Shown piece by piece: positions 31,250 through 42,887 of a stretch of 64,000 nt of DNA (the first letter of the stretch is position 1; every line of letters starts with the position of its first letter). A program made the translations under genes and the position numbers. The DNA comes from Polychytrium aggregatum (lineage: Eukaryota > Chytridiomycota > Chytridiomycetes > Polychytriales), in assembly GCF_025602895.1 (NCBI RefSeq), contig NW_026516241.1:62001-126000 (forward strand). Direction: 5' to 3'. Under the pieces are notes generated by a model that saw only the letters and a list, made by a program, of their open reading frames with translations, did no database searches and was not told the DNA's origin.

Positions 31250-33764
31250 TTACTTGCTGGTGGGGTTACCCATGTAGTCAACGCCGAAGCAGTAAAAGTC
31301 GTTGGTGGTGCTGGCCGCGGCAGGGTTGAGGAGCCAGTTGGGCATCATGAAGCCCCCAACCGTATTGCCGGCCTGGTCAGTCTTGGCAAAAAGCAACTGA
31401 AGAATACCGATTATGGCACCGCCAATGCCGACACCCGAATCGAGACCGACGGACAGGACAAAGTTGTACTTTTTCCACCACTCGTTCTTGTAGCGGAAGA
31501 GGTAGTACTGGGAGACAAAGGCGACGATGAAGGGGACGATGATCAGGACCTGGTTGCCGACCTGAGGGCCGACCCAGGTGGCAAGGATCGGGATGTTGAT
31601 CAAGTGCCAGTAGGGGTGCTTGTAGACCTTGTTGCCGAGCCAAGGGAGGATGGGGAGGAGGAAACCAATGGGGAAGGCCCAGAGCATGTCGTGGTAGAGA
31701 GCGCCATAGCCGAAGAAGCGGGCCGGGGCGATGGCTCCCCAAATCGTACCGGCAGAGTAGAAGGTACCGTAGCCGGTAGCCTTCCAGTCACCCTTGCCCA
31801 GAAGAGGGGAGAGTGAAAAAGTAGTGGCAACGGGGACACAGATAAAGGCCGAGAGGATGGCGCCGATGAGCTGGGCGGCAACCATGGCGCGGGGAGGAAC
31901 CTTCATGTAGTGGCCGATCTTGAGATCGTTGAGGAGGGTCTGGGCCTGGATCATGGTGTTGTAGCCGAGCGACTTGAAGGACATGACGGGAACAAACTGG
32001 CCGGGGACGATCAGACCAATCAAGAACTCGGTCAGGACATTGAGACCAATGTACTGGCCCGAGAGGGCAGTGATGGTGGTGAGTGGTATAATAAATACAA
32101 TGCCGATGGTAATGGCCAGGATGATACCCCACCACTGGAGCTTGTAAGGGGTAGCGAGACCGACGACAAACATCAGGGCGGTGGAAGTCAGGAAGATGGT
32201 GAGGTAGACCCAGTTGCCGACTTCGGGGTAGGCGGCCATGAGCTTGTTGTGGATGTCCTGGTGCTCGGCATCCTCCTTGAGCTGCTTCATGGCAACCCGG
32301 GCCTGGCGGACAATGTCCTTGCCGTACCAGAGAGCGACGTGGGTAACGGCAGAGGAGATGGTGATGAAAGAGGTGGCATAGACAAAGATGAAGGACATGC
32401 CGATATGGACGGGGGCGGCCGAGGCATACTTGGCGGGGTCAAGCTCGAAGGTGGTGGGGTTCAGGAGAGCTCGTCCACCCAAGCGCTGGCCGAGACTGGA
32501 GCCATTGTAGATACCGGCGCTGTTGATGAGACCGCAGCCGTTGGGGCCTGGACTGTCACAGCCAATGAGCTTGGCATCCCAAAGATCGCTGACATAGACT
32601 ATGGGGACAACGATCCAGGACCAGATCACGTAACCCACGATGACGACGCAGTTGGCCCAGAAGGGAGTTGTCATGGGGGAGATGTTGCTGTTGAACTGAG
32701 ACCAGTCGAGAGTAACGGCGCCAAGGCCGACACCCTGGGTGGCGGATCCCAGGATGTTGACAAGGCTGTTGGGGCCAGCGCCAAAGAAGCAGAGGATGGA
32801 GATGGCCTGGAGCGAGGGCGCAATGAAGTTGGGGAAGAAGTTCCAGGCAAAAGTGGCAATGAAGACGACCCAGAAGAACTTGAAGCGGGACATTTTGTAC
32901 TTGGATGAGGTGTTGGCTTGGGAGCTTGCCTCATCGTGGAAGGACGCAAACAGAGCCAGGATGCCCATGTTGCCGGGCCAGTACATGGCAGCAGGCTTGA
33001 TGAGGAACTCACGGGCCATGCCAGCGAGGCCGAGGCCGAGACACTGGGTCGCGAGGATCCAGAGGATGGACTGCCATGCCTGGATGGAGGTGTCGTTGAG
33101 GTACATTGGGGCAACTTGGCCAACGACGTTGTCAATACCATAAGGAGTGCCGGCGTTGGACATGACGTAGATCAGGACGTGCTCCTTGATGGAGAAGGGG
33201 CCGGGGTTGAGCGAGCTCTCGACGCCAAAGAGCTTGAAGCGGACATCGGGAAGGACCTTGGCAAAGAAGATACCGATGGGATACGAGACGATCTGGACGA
33301 TTTGAAAGCGTGAGTGAGGTGAGAAAAGAAAAGAAACGGGTGCTGATGGGGGAGCGTATGCGCCAGGGATGAAGGGGGGGGGTGGGATCGCACTGCCAAT
33401 GCACAAGAGTCCCCGCAGTGCCCAAGCAGTTTGCTTGTCGACATCAGGGCAATGGCAGACGGGTGCTTACCACAGAGACATAGGCCGGAAGAGTGAACGA
33501 GTTGGTGCGGAAAGAAAGAATAACGTTGGCGGCCGAAGTTATGATGCAGAACAAGATGGCCAGGATCATCGCACGGACGGTAAAACATGGGGTTGAGGGA
33601 TCGTCGGTCGTGGGAACGACGGCGCTGATCTGAGCGTAGGCGCTGTGGGCGTCCAACTGCTCGACATCGTCAGAGTCGATGGTCGTGATACCAAGGATCT
33701 CCTTCTCCTCGGTGCCGAGCTTGGGAGTGGTATGGTGGTGTTCTTTGTGGGCTGTCTCGGCCAT
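31250..33764 (-). CDS. Oligopeptide transporter (OPT family)
   Basis: Two exons, 33764-33471 and 33292-31250 (phase 0; donor GTAAGC, acceptor GTCCAG), 778 residues. Start ATG at 33764 (MAETAHKEHHH). OPT proteins carry small peptides, or metal-chelate conjugates, into the cell with protons. They have about 14-16 membrane helices, and many are visible here. Family signatures: the first helix TVRAMILAILFCIITSAANV; SYPIGIFFAKVLPD; NPGPFSIKEHVLIYVMSNAG; YGIDNVVGQ; WILATQCLGLGLAGMAREFL followed by PAAMYWPGN; EFLIGLIVPGQFVPVMSFK. The N-terminal 75 residues are hydrophilic and acidic. A TATA-like box lies 65 bases upstream. The substrate cannot be read from sequence. Confidence 0.95.
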
Positions 33765-33828
33765 GGTTGCGATTGAAGACGAGGCAAGAGCTGCGATGGT
33801 GGTGGCCGACCGAGGCTGCGAACCGAGG

Positions 33829-33836
33829 TATTTATG
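33829..33836 (-). promoter_or_regulatory. TATA box of the OPT transporter gene
   Basis: CATAAATA on the minus strand, 65 bases upstream of the ATG at 33764. Confidence 0.55.
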
Positions 33837-34925
33837 GTCCAGGCCGGGCCGATGAGGGAGGGGGAATCGATGGACATGCTGGGACAGCCGGACGCCCCAG
33901 CCTGGGATCTCGAAAGTGGGGCACAGTTCATGGACGAACACTTTGCAGAGACCGACGCGTTCCCATCAGATGGCGTGAGTCTTCGCATGGCTCTGTCGAT
34001 GGCGCATGGCCGGCATGGCCGGCATGGCGGTGCCACCACAAGTCGGCTGTCTGATTGGCTCGGCAGCATCGGCGGCAAGATGGAACGGCTGTTGGAGGTT
34101 GGGCTGGTGCGGGCTGATGCGGGCTTGGTCCGGGCTTGATCTGGGCTTGACGGCCTGTGCGAACCCAGCCCAACAAGCAAACCAATGGCGTGGTGCAGCA
34201 TGGAATACAGGGGAACCAGCCCAGGATCCATGGCGGGACCGACGCATGGTGGTGGATGGTCAGAAGACCACACCCGGCCACGGTGCCACCCCAGGCTGGA
34301 GCAAGCTCGCGATCGGTGCGGCAGGCCAGGGTGATTTGGAACAATGGTCTCTGGTTGCCTGTGGCCGAGATATCACCGGCGACGATGCTATCGCCTGTGT
34401 GACATAGAAATCATGGGCCGAGGGAAGAGCAGACAATGGGCAGGATCTGGGATGGATGGGCTGGTGTGGGCTGACTCCAACGAATGATTGCAGATTGGCC
34501 AGATGCAGAGATGGGGCACTGGGCTGGTGGGCAAGCGCAACACAGGACGGTCAGTCTGGCTGGTAGAGGATCCAGAGACGGCTGAGGAGCGGCGGCAGAG
34601 TCATCCATTGTTGTATTCGACAGGCCTAAACATACAGGATGGGCTGGTGCGTGGTCGTGGTTGTATGGAATTTGCTCGGAGGCTATCCGGAGGCTATCCG
34701 GAGGCTGCTCAGAGGCTGTCGGGGGTTGGCTGGAGGCCCATCTCGAAACTCATCATGTGGCTCGTATGGATGCGCGAGCGGTGGCGAGGATCAGGCCAGC
34801 AGCAAATGCCATTTTCCAAGAAGGGAGTGTAGCTGCTCGGAGAGGAATGCATCCAAGCTAGACTCAAGCACAGCCGACGACTCGACGGCAGACGAGAAAC
34901 GACAAGAAATGGGGTGCTGCGTTGG

Positions 34926-34989
34926 ATTGGATTGGGCTGCTGGATGGGATTGGGCTGTTGGATGGGATTGGGCTGTTGGATGGGATTGC
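34926..34989. repeat. 20-bp tandem repeat
   Basis: Just over three copies of GATTGGGCTGTTGGATGGGA. Confidence 0.85.
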
Positions 34990-35524
34990 ATTGCAGAAGC
35001 AGGTGCCTCTGTCTCCCAGAGCATGCCGCCGCACTGCACTGACTCTCGACCCTCGCCCTTCGACTTTGGCCTTGGACTTTGGCCTTCGAGTCCATGGCCT
35101 GGCCGAATCAGAGCGCTTCTGTTCCGGCCAGGGTTGCAGCGGCATGCGCCACGGCCGCGGGATGCTAGGGCTAGGGTGCGCAGCAGCGCCGTCCAATCGC
35201 CGCTCCGGACGCGCTCGGCAGCGCCCAAACCCGTTCCGTTTGCGCGTGCCGGTCTCCGGCATTCCGTCGCCGCTGTTTTGCCCTCGTCGAGCTCTGCCTT
35301 TGCCAACCGCAGCGAAACGACCCCTTCGCCTGTCTGTCCAGCCCGAATCGTTCGTGACGAAAGCCGCAACAAGTCTCGTCCTGTCTTGTGCCTCTCACGC
35401 CCTACTCCTCCCACACAGGTATCCGACTGATGCCTCGCCGCGCTGGTCTCGCTATGCCCCATTGCGATCATCGCATCATCGCATCAGCTCATCAGCTCAT
35501 CATTGCGGCCCTCAACCATCCTAC

Positions 35525-35563
35525 ATCGCCTAATTCATCGCCTAATTCATCGCCTAATTCATC
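35525..35563. repeat. 12-bp tandem repeat upstream of ETF-beta
   Basis: Three full copies of ATCGCCTAATTC, about 85 bases upstream of the ETF-beta start codon. Confidence 0.85.
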
Positions 35564-35647
35564 GACATTTCGATCGGCGATGTGCTGTTGTCTCTACCGA
35601 TACGGTGTCACTACAAATAGACTCATTCCATCGCGCAACAAACTAAA

Positions 35648-37457
35648 ATGTCTCTGCGAGTCCTGGTTCCGTGCAAGCGTGTGATCGACTACACCGTCAA
35701 GATCCGGGTCGCTGCCGGCAAAATCGAGACAGGTATGGGCAGATACATTCCGCCAATCCCGCCTGCGAGCCGCACGGCGCAGCGCCTCCCCAGCATTCCT
35801 GGGCCATATCTCGCACCGCAGCCAGCAGACTACATGCGCTCCATCTGGATCGTGCTTTCCTGGACTCGTGCTCTCCCGGATTGCGCAACATCTGCTGCTG
35901 CTCTGGTGCTTCATTGGTCTGTCTTGGCTCGATGATACGCAAATAGATGCACTAATGTGTTTCTTGGTGACTTTGTTGGCCCGGCGCCCTGCATGTGGCT
36001 GGCAGCCAATGTCAAGCACAGCATGAACCCCTTCGACGAGATTGCTGTCGAAGAGGCCGTCCGACTGAAGGAGAAGAAGATCGCCAAGGAGGTCGTCAGT
36101 GTCTCGATCGGCCCCGCCAAGAGCCAGGAGACTCTGCGAACTGCTCTGGCCATGGGCGCCGATCGTGCTGTCCATGTCGAGGTCCCCGACGGTGTCGAGG
36201 TCCAGCCTCTGCAAGTAAGCGTCGACCCAAGCTTCAGCTATGCCGATCCATGGCACATGCAACTGCTGTCAAAGCCCGTGCTTTACTGGGACCGCCGCCG
36301 CTTCTTGTTGATGGTCGGACTGCGCTTTCTAGGTTGCCAAGCTGCTGAAGGCCGTTGTTGAGAAGGAGAAGCCCGAGCTCGTCATTCTCGGCAAGCAAGC
36401 CATCGACGACGATGCCGGCCAGACCGGTCAGATGCTTGCTGGACTACTGGGCTGGCCACAGGTACGTCCTGAGCCTCTCCAGCTGGCCCAACATCTTGTT
36501 GCCGCGCATTCGGATACCTCTCGTTGCTGGAATTCCTATCCAGCCTGGTCTGTCCAGGATCATCAGTGTGGACGGCCCGGATTTGCTCGTCTGGGTTGCG
36601 CCGATGCTATGCGTCATTATCCAGCAGATCGGTCCGTTTACTTGGTATACCACTGCCTTTCTGCACACAGGCCACCTTCGCCTCCAAGATCGAGTTCCAG
36701 GAGAATGCCAGCAAGTTGCAAGTGACCCGTGAGGTCGATGGTGGTCTGGAGACTCTGCAGTCCTCGCTCCCGGCCATCGTTACCACCGATCTGCGGTAGG
36801 CTGGCTTTCCACCAACGTCCTGTTGTCGACTATCGGGTTTCTCGCTGGCTGATCTGCAGTGCATCCAGCTCTGCTCGCTGACATGTGAAAGTAACACATG
36901 CTTGTTAATTTACCTCTCCAGCCTGAACGAGCCGCGATATGCCACCCTGCCGAACATCATGAAGGCCAAGAAGAAGCCTCTTGAGAAGGTCAGCCCCTCA
37001 GACCTGGGCGTCGACATCGCTCCTCGTCTCGAGACCATCAACATCACCGAGCCGAGCAAGCGTCAGGGCGGCAAGAGGGTCGCCGATGTCGAGGAGGTAT
37101 GGTTTTTGTGCACACAATCCGAGGCCTGTCCTCTCGGTTTTCGTGCTCTTCGTGCTCGATGACTGGAACCGCAGTTGTCGCTCTGTGGCATTTAGACGAA
37201 CGGACGCAGGAGGCACTGTCCTATTCCTGTGACTCCAACGCCTATCGAGTTGTCTCTTCTGCTGTTTGATCAGCACGATCACAGCATTGCTGTTGAATAT
37301 CTCTGCCCCTCGCTGGCCTTTGTCGGCCCTGTCGCACTTGATTCGTTTCCTATTCATTTCTCCACCGGGCGAATCTGGCCTGCACACTTCTGATCAGCTG
37401 TGCTCTATACCCCCACAGCTCGTCGACAAGCTGAAGAACGAAGCCAAGGTCATCTAA
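35648..37457 (+). CDS. Electron transfer flavoprotein, beta subunit
   Basis: Six exons: 35648-35732, 36006-36214, 36333-36461, 36671-36795, 36922-37096, 37419-37457. All phases agree, giving 253 residues, matching human ETFB (255). ETF is an alpha/beta dimer in the mitochondrial matrix with one FAD and, in beta, a buried AMP. It passes electrons from acyl-CoA and other dehydrogenases to ETF-ubiquinone oxidoreductase. Landmarks: [76 protein letters not shown], and the family signature around [20 protein letters not shown], which includes the dehydrogenase recognition loop. There is no cleavable presequence, as usual for this subunit. The N-terminal insert found in animals (between KIRV and KHSMNPF) is shorter here. 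Confidence 0.97.
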
Positions 37458-38123
37458 ACCCCTGTCGGCCCGACCATGCTCTGGTTCGTCCATCAAGATC
37501 GACGCATGCCCGTCGCCGGACAATATTTGCACGATTGGAGCATGTCTATATACTCGCAACACGCACCGCTGCTCTTTGCCATCGATCCGACTCGCCCCAG
37601 TCGACTGCTCCAATGAGCTGACAGGAGAGAGAGGCCCATCGAGAGCCGTTGGTGGACACAGCGAAGAATACCGTAGTTTCTTGATTTGGCGAGGATCGCG
37701 TGGGATCTTGGTCGCCGACCTGGTCTCGGGGATCGTCCGCAATGGAGACATCGGTGGCCCGATCGCCCGATATCGAACGGATGCTTGCCGTCACAAGTCG
37801 CCCGCAGATCCTGGCATCCATTGTCGGCAGCAGGCGCTGATTGGCAGCGATTCGGTGCGGGTGGCAAGGCGGCCTGCATCTCGCTGCTCGCAAGTGCTCG
37901 GGAGACAATACCGAGCTTTGTCTGGCTGCTGATTGTCCTGGCCTGGCTCTTGATTGTCTTGGTCTGGCTCTTGATTGTCCTGGCTGGCCTGGCCTGCTCT
38001 CTGCGCTGCTGTTTGCGCCAATCTGGCTGGGGCAGACACCCAACCCCAGCGGTGCAGCCGCAAGCCAGAGATGCATCTGCGTTCTTTGAGCCCGGTCGCA
38101 GAGCGACCCTGGAGAAATGCACG
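37458..38123. other. Intergenic 5' region
   Basis: Between ETF-beta and the next plus-strand gene. It contains a CTGGCTCTTGATTGTC-type direct repeat at about 37925-37990. The frame upstream of 38124 is open to 37686 but has intron-like, GC-random composition. Confidence 0.4.
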
Positions 38124-40889
38124 ATGGCCAACCAGGGCTCTATCTGCAGCGATCCCGTCAGCGGCGACTGCAGCAACGGTCCTCCTGCCCTTGCCGACCA
38201 CAGCGCCTTCGAACTCGACTACGACTCCTGCAATCTCAGGCTCCTCCACAGCCACGGCTACCCATGCCCTCCCAATATCGCCAGCGTCATTGCTGCTCCA
38301 AGCACAGCCGTCGGCGTCGACACCAAGCGTCTCTGCTTTGTTGCTGAGCAGCTCTGGAACCCCAGTCTGCCGACGATCCAGTCCAGCCGCCCTGGGACGG
38401 TCGACCCGCAGGTCAGCGATATTGGCAGCCGGCCTCCCCAGACCCGCCGGGCCGACAAGCTCATCCGGCTGCCGACAATCACTCTGAATAGCCATGCGAT
38501 CGAGGGGCTGGAGGGAGGCTCCGAGGGCCTGACCTTTGCAGAGGCCCGGCACCGCACCTTCATGAGGAATCTCGAGCGATGCATCAGCCGGGGTAGCAAG
38601 GCCATGGCGACCCAGGACCTCAAGCTCTTTGGCGACGAGAACGACTCTCTCCCAGCGATTCCGCAGACCATCAACTCGACCACCAAGGACCCGCACCACC
38701 CCGAGCACTCGTGGTCGTCCATCCAGAACCAGTTCTCGAGCATTTCGCTGACCGAGGAGCAGAGGACGTACAAGCAGCATGGCATCCCAAGGACGACGGC
38801 TCCGGTCGAGTCCGAGGCGCTGCGGGCCCTGCGGATGCCGACCCTGTCGACCCTGGCCAAGCGCTGCCGCAAGTTTGAGTCGGGTCTCAGGCCAACTCCG
38901 GGCGGATCCGTAGTCCCCAAACACACTGCTGCACCGGCAGCTGGCAAGCGACACCGGCGCTGGGGAGCCCTGCCCGCTGGGCAAGACGGTCCCAGGGACA
39001 TTGACGATGGTGATGGCAATGGTGGTGGCGACGACGACGGCGACGAATCGGAGCAGCAGAGCGCCGTCAGCTCTTCGGCATCGCTGGCATCGCGGCTCCC
39101 AATGCTCTTTGGCTCCCGGAGCATGCTCTTTGGCAGTGACGAGGATCAAGACTCGCCTGGCCAAGACAGGAAGAAGGCCAAGGACAAGCTGAAACGAGAA
39201 GTGAGAACGCTTGTGGCTCCGTCTGGAGGTCCCGGTGATTCAGGCTCTCGGCGAAACATCAGCCCGAATGCAGGTGCAAGCGCCATCCGTGAAGCCCGAA
39301 CCAAGCTCCCGGCATTGCCTCTGGCCACACCGCAATCGCCCGAGAAGCCTGCACTCAAGAGCAAGTTCGACCGAGCCAAGAAGCTTGGGCCATTGGCAGC
39401 GAAAGACAAGGGCAGCGACAGGGCCCAGGCGCAAGTCCATGTCCACATCCAAGTCCAAGCCCAGATTCTTCCAGCGGTGATGTCCACTATTCCCGAAGTG
39501 TTCTCTCCAAAGCCTCCGCTTCAGTCCCTACCTCTACCCAATGCAACCAGGCGCAAGCTGGCCGAAAAGGTGCGAACATCTGTTGCCGGCCCCGCCACGA
39601 CCGAGCAGGACATTGTGGCGTACTTCCAGATTCCTCCACATGAGCGCCGGGCCTCGGATCTGCAAAAGATCTGGGCCGTCCTCAAGACCTTTGACGCCTT
39701 CGAGTCTCTCAGCGACAAGACCATCAAGCAGGTGTGCGAGGTCTCGTTCCTGGCCCGGTACAATAGCAGCGCCGTGGTGTTCAAGGAAGGCGACTCGCCC
39801 TCTGCCTGGTACATTGTGCTGCAGGGCAGACTCAAGGCCTTCAAGCTCTCCGAAGAGAGGCTCCGCGATGGCGGCCACGACCGAGACATTGCCCAGGCCA
39901 ACAAGCCCCTGGCCATCTTTTCGTTTGGTCAGGGATTCGGCGACTATGCCATCTTGAAGAACACACCGCGCACAGCTACAATCATGGCCATGGAGGATGC
40001 CGTCGTGATGGTGGTCTACCGAGTCGACTTTGACCGTATCATCAAGTAAGATGGCGATGCGCATTGCCAAGTGGGATTGCCAAGTGGTGGTTTGCTCAAT
40101 TCTTTGATCCGTCCTGCGGCCCCTTTCCACACCCGGGAGCACCTGGGTTGCATGCGATTGCAGTCGCGACAGACACAGACACTGGATTGTAGTCCTGCGC
40201 ATCTTTCTCATCGGCTTGCCTTGTTGGTTTTGCTCGGCTGCTGTCTTGCCTCCAGGGCCTCCAAGCTCGGCCCACAGTACGAAAAAATCAACTTTTTGTG
40301 TCGAACTCCTGTCTTGCAGCTGGTTCCGTTCCAGGACCGCCGGCAGCTGTGCGGGCTCTTTGCATCGATCCTCAAGATTCGCGAGTACAGCAGGGGCATG
40401 TCTGTGCTGGACGAAGGGCAGGTTATCACGGACCTGGGGTTTATCATGGCCGGGGAGTGCGAAGTCTTCAAAACCTTCCTCGACGACGAAACGCAGACCC
40501 GATACCAGGTCAAGCTCGGTGTCTTAGGGCCCAACGATTATCTCGGAGAGGAGCCGATTGTCAAGAACACCCCCAAGGACGTGCGCTCGTCGCTGGCGGT
40601 GCGGTGCAGCCAAGACTCCAAGATTGCCTTTGTGCAGATCCACAGTGCTCGCGAGGCTTTATGGAGCTACATCACCAAGATGCAGTTCATTGACGATCCA
40701 AACGATCAGCACCAAGTCCTGGGCAAGTACCTCGACTCGATCGACGACCTTCGCCTCAGGCAGTTTCGGCGCCGAACCATGGCCGGAATCGCCCGGGAGC
40801 TTTCTGGGGATCCGAACATGGACTATGGCCGATGGAAGAAGCTGGCTCCTCTTTTGTCAGACGCGGGACACAAATCAGGATGTCTCTAG
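38124..40889 (+). CDS. Protein with two cyclic-nucleotide-binding domains
   Basis: Two exons, 38124-40045 and 40256-40889 (phase 2; donor GTAAG, acceptor CTCCAG), 851 residues. The start at the ATG 38124 (MANQGSICSDPV) is a choice; the frame is open further upstream. Residues 1-450 look disordered with acidic (DDGDGNGGGDDDGDE) and basic stretches. From about residue 505 comes a CNB domain: LKTFDAFESLSDKTIKQVCE, VVFKEGDSPSAWYIVLQGRL, FGQGFGDYAILKNTPRTATI. A second CNB follows in exon 2: LVPFQDRRQLCGLF, VLDEGQVITDLGFIMAGECE, DYLGEEPIVKN. There is no kinase or channel domain. The phosphate-binding cassette GE(L/A)AL-x-R is weak in both copies, so ligand binding is uncertain. The overall plan resembles the CNBD2 type of flagellated eukaryotes rather than the PKA regulatory subunit. 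Confidence 0.85.
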
Positions 40890-41555
40890 CCCGTTTCAGA
40901 ATAGTGGCGTATATTCGCGAAGTATCAGCATCCAAAGACCGGCGGAGATGCCTCTGGCATTCCAGCGGGCAATGAGCTATGCACCACGTTGGGCGAGAGC
41001 GAGAGCCATCCGTGCCTCTGGAATCGAGCTGCATTCGACTGCTGAAGGGGGGGGGACATTTGCCATTCCCGAGCATGGACATCATGTTCCATCACACTCT
41101 GACAACGACACACGCCTCTGTCATTTCTGGAGATGCTTTGTCATCTCGTTTGTATCCAAGAACTAGATTCTGTGTATTAGTAAAGCACGCTCCCACAGAG
41201 GGAGTCGATTCCAAGCAAGTACGCGATGAAGATTGCCGCAAGCGAGTCAGAAAGAGCAAGAAAAGCAAGAAGGGGGGAAGGCGAAAGGAGAAGGGAGGGG
41301 GAGAACAGACAGAAAAGAGAAACAGCGGTGGCGAACAAAGTACAGAGTCAGAGGGATATAGATGGGTCATGTTGTGACCCGGCCCGAAGCGACTGGCGGG
41401 CAGCCGCGTATCCAGGGGTGCGAATAGATAGGAAGAATTGCAGTGTTGCGATATCGACCAGACTCCAGCCGCACGATGCTGCGACGGTTGGAGGCAAAAG
41501 CTTGATATGACGCGGGGGGGGGGAGCGAGCACGAGATGTTTGCTCGAGCTAGCGT
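40890..41555. other. Convergent intergenic region
   Basis: Holds the 3' ends of the CNB protein gene (+) and the bHLH gene (-). It contains G-runs at about 41047 and 41514-41521 and a purine-rich AAGAAAGAGAAAGG stretch (41245-41325). No gene is seen. Confidence 0.4.
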
Positions 41556-42887
41556 TCAAGAGAGCAGCTGGCTGACCTTGAGTGACTGGGCACGGCGCGA
41601 TATCTCGTCAAGAGGGAGCTCCGAGATCGGCGGCAGCCGGGTCTCATAGTGGGTCGAGGGGCCGCCACCATGGACTTGCTGATCGAGTTCACATGAGCTG
41701 CGTGGCGAGTACGTATCGCTCGATGGCCGCGAGGACATGGGCGTAGTAATGTCCGACAAGGGACCGGTGCTTCGATGCTCGGCTCGATAGGCGGCTGCAG
41801 CGGCGGTGCTGGAATGGAAGGCGTCATGAAGCCGCGATTCGAGCTCCCGCTGAGAGTACGGCGAGTTGTAGGGCGCGAAGGAGTGCGAGTGGCGGAAGCG
41901 TGGGTAAGATGGCCCTGAGGAGTACTTGCGCTCACGCGGCAGCACAGATGCATGGGCCATCGCTGGCGAGCCGCCGACAAAGGTCGAAGAGGGACGATCG
42001 CCGCCGAATCTTGCGCTGGCAGGTGAGTGTGGCTGGAAGTGATGTCTGGCTTCATGCAAGGGGGGAGGAGCATTAATCAGCGGTGAATGGGTGGGAGAAT
42101 ACTCGGGAGCAGCGGGCCGGGCCGGACGATCTTGGACGGGCCTTTGGTTACATGCCGCTCGGCCCGCATCGCCGGCGTTGAAGTCGTGAGTCGCGGGGAG
42201 GCCAGCGACAGAGGCCGGCAAGTGCCGAGGGATATGGGCATGCGGATCTGGAGGGGCTATCGAGCCAGCGAGGTAGCCAGCGGACGCCGAGGAGTATCGT
42301 CTCTGGCTGAGCTGTTGGTGATGGTGGTTCTGCACCGACCGCTGTTGATGTTGGTGTTGGTACTGCGGTTGGTGTTGCTGTGGTTGGTGTTGCTGCGGTT
42401 GCTGTTGGTACTGGCGCTGTGGTTGCTGGTGGCGAGGCTGGTGCTCTCCAGATGCTGATGAATATGCGGGCTGTGGAAGAGCGGCCGGCGGAAGTGCTGC
42501 CTGATCTGGAGCCGCATAGGACTGGCCGTCCAACATCTGGCGAAGCTCAGCATTCTCCTCGCTGTAGGAGACGACCAGGTCCTTGAGATAGTGGATGTAG
42601 GTGATGGTGTGTTCGAGGATCGACAGCTTGTTCACAGTGTGCTGCTTGGAGCAGATGGGCACAATACTCCGCAGAACCCCGATCTTGTCCTTGATCTTTT
42701 CACGGCGTCGCTTCTCGATGGCCGAGTGCGAGATCCGGCGGAGCTGGTCCTTGCGCAGAGGGTCGTCGATCTCGCCTTCGTCGTCAGAGCCCAGGAGGAT
42801 GGGTTCGGCGAGCGGCTGGACCGGCAACGACAGCGGCGGCAGGTGGAACGGGCGAGAAGGTGTGGAAAGGTTCTGCTGCGAAATCAT
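41556..42887 (-). CDS. bHLH transcription factor
   Basis: Single exon as called, 443 residues from the ATG at 42887 (MISQQNLSTPSRPFH). The frame runs upstream to an acceptor-like GGTTGCAG at 42939, so a further 5' exon is possible. The bHLH domain spans about residues 52-105: basic region SHSAIEKRRREKIKDKIGVL with the His/Glu/Arg trio that reads CACGTG E-boxes, helix 2 NKLSILEHTITYIHYLKDLV, and a short leucine/coiled extension (YSEENAELRQML). The centre is Gln/His-rich from a CAG/CAC repeat (about 42305-42440). A Ser/Pro-rich region and a conserved-looking end (LPPISELPLDEISRRAQSL) follow. It would dimerise and bind E-box promoters. The targets are not readable. Confidence 0.85.
   Translation of the reverse strand: MISQQNLSTPSRPFHLPPLSLPVQPLAEPILLGSDDEGEIDDPLRKDQLRRISHSAIEKRRREKIKDKIGVLRSIVPICSKQHTVNKLSILEHTITYIHYLKDLVVSYSEENAELRQMLDGQSYAAPDQAALPPAALPQPAYSSASGEHQPRHQQPQRQYQQQPQQHQPQQHQPQYQHQHQQRSVQNHHHQQLSQRRYSSASAGYLAGSIAPPDPHAHIPRHLPASVAGLPATHDFNAGDAGRAACNQRPVQDRPARPAAPEYSPTHSPLINAPPPLHEARHHFQPHSPASARFGGDRPSSTFVGGSPAMAHASVLPRERKYSSGPSYPRFRHSHSFAPYNSPYSQRELESRLHDAFHSSTAAAAAYRAEHRSTGPLSDITTPMSSRPSSDTYSPRSSCELDQQVHGGGPSTHYETRLPPISELPLDEISRRAQSLKVSQLLS

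Larger units (their letters stand above)
33837..35647. other. Divergent intergenic region, 1.8 kb
   Basis: Between the OPT gene (-) and ETF-beta (+). It contains short tandem repeats at 34079-34150 (GGGCTTGGTCC-like), 34676-34715 (GGAGGCTATCC), 34926-34989 and 35525-35563. Long frames on both strands (such as 34639-35430 + and 35471-34791 -) are driven by these repeats and GC content. No gene is supported. Confidence 0.4.

Noticed and set aside
31910-32908. 332-residue plus-strand ORF rich in Asp/Gly/Glu
   Set aside because: Antisense shadow of the OPT transporter exon.
37791-39164. 457-residue minus-strand ORF
   Set aside because: Antisense shadow of the CNB-protein exon; Arg/Ala/Leu composition of a shadow frame.
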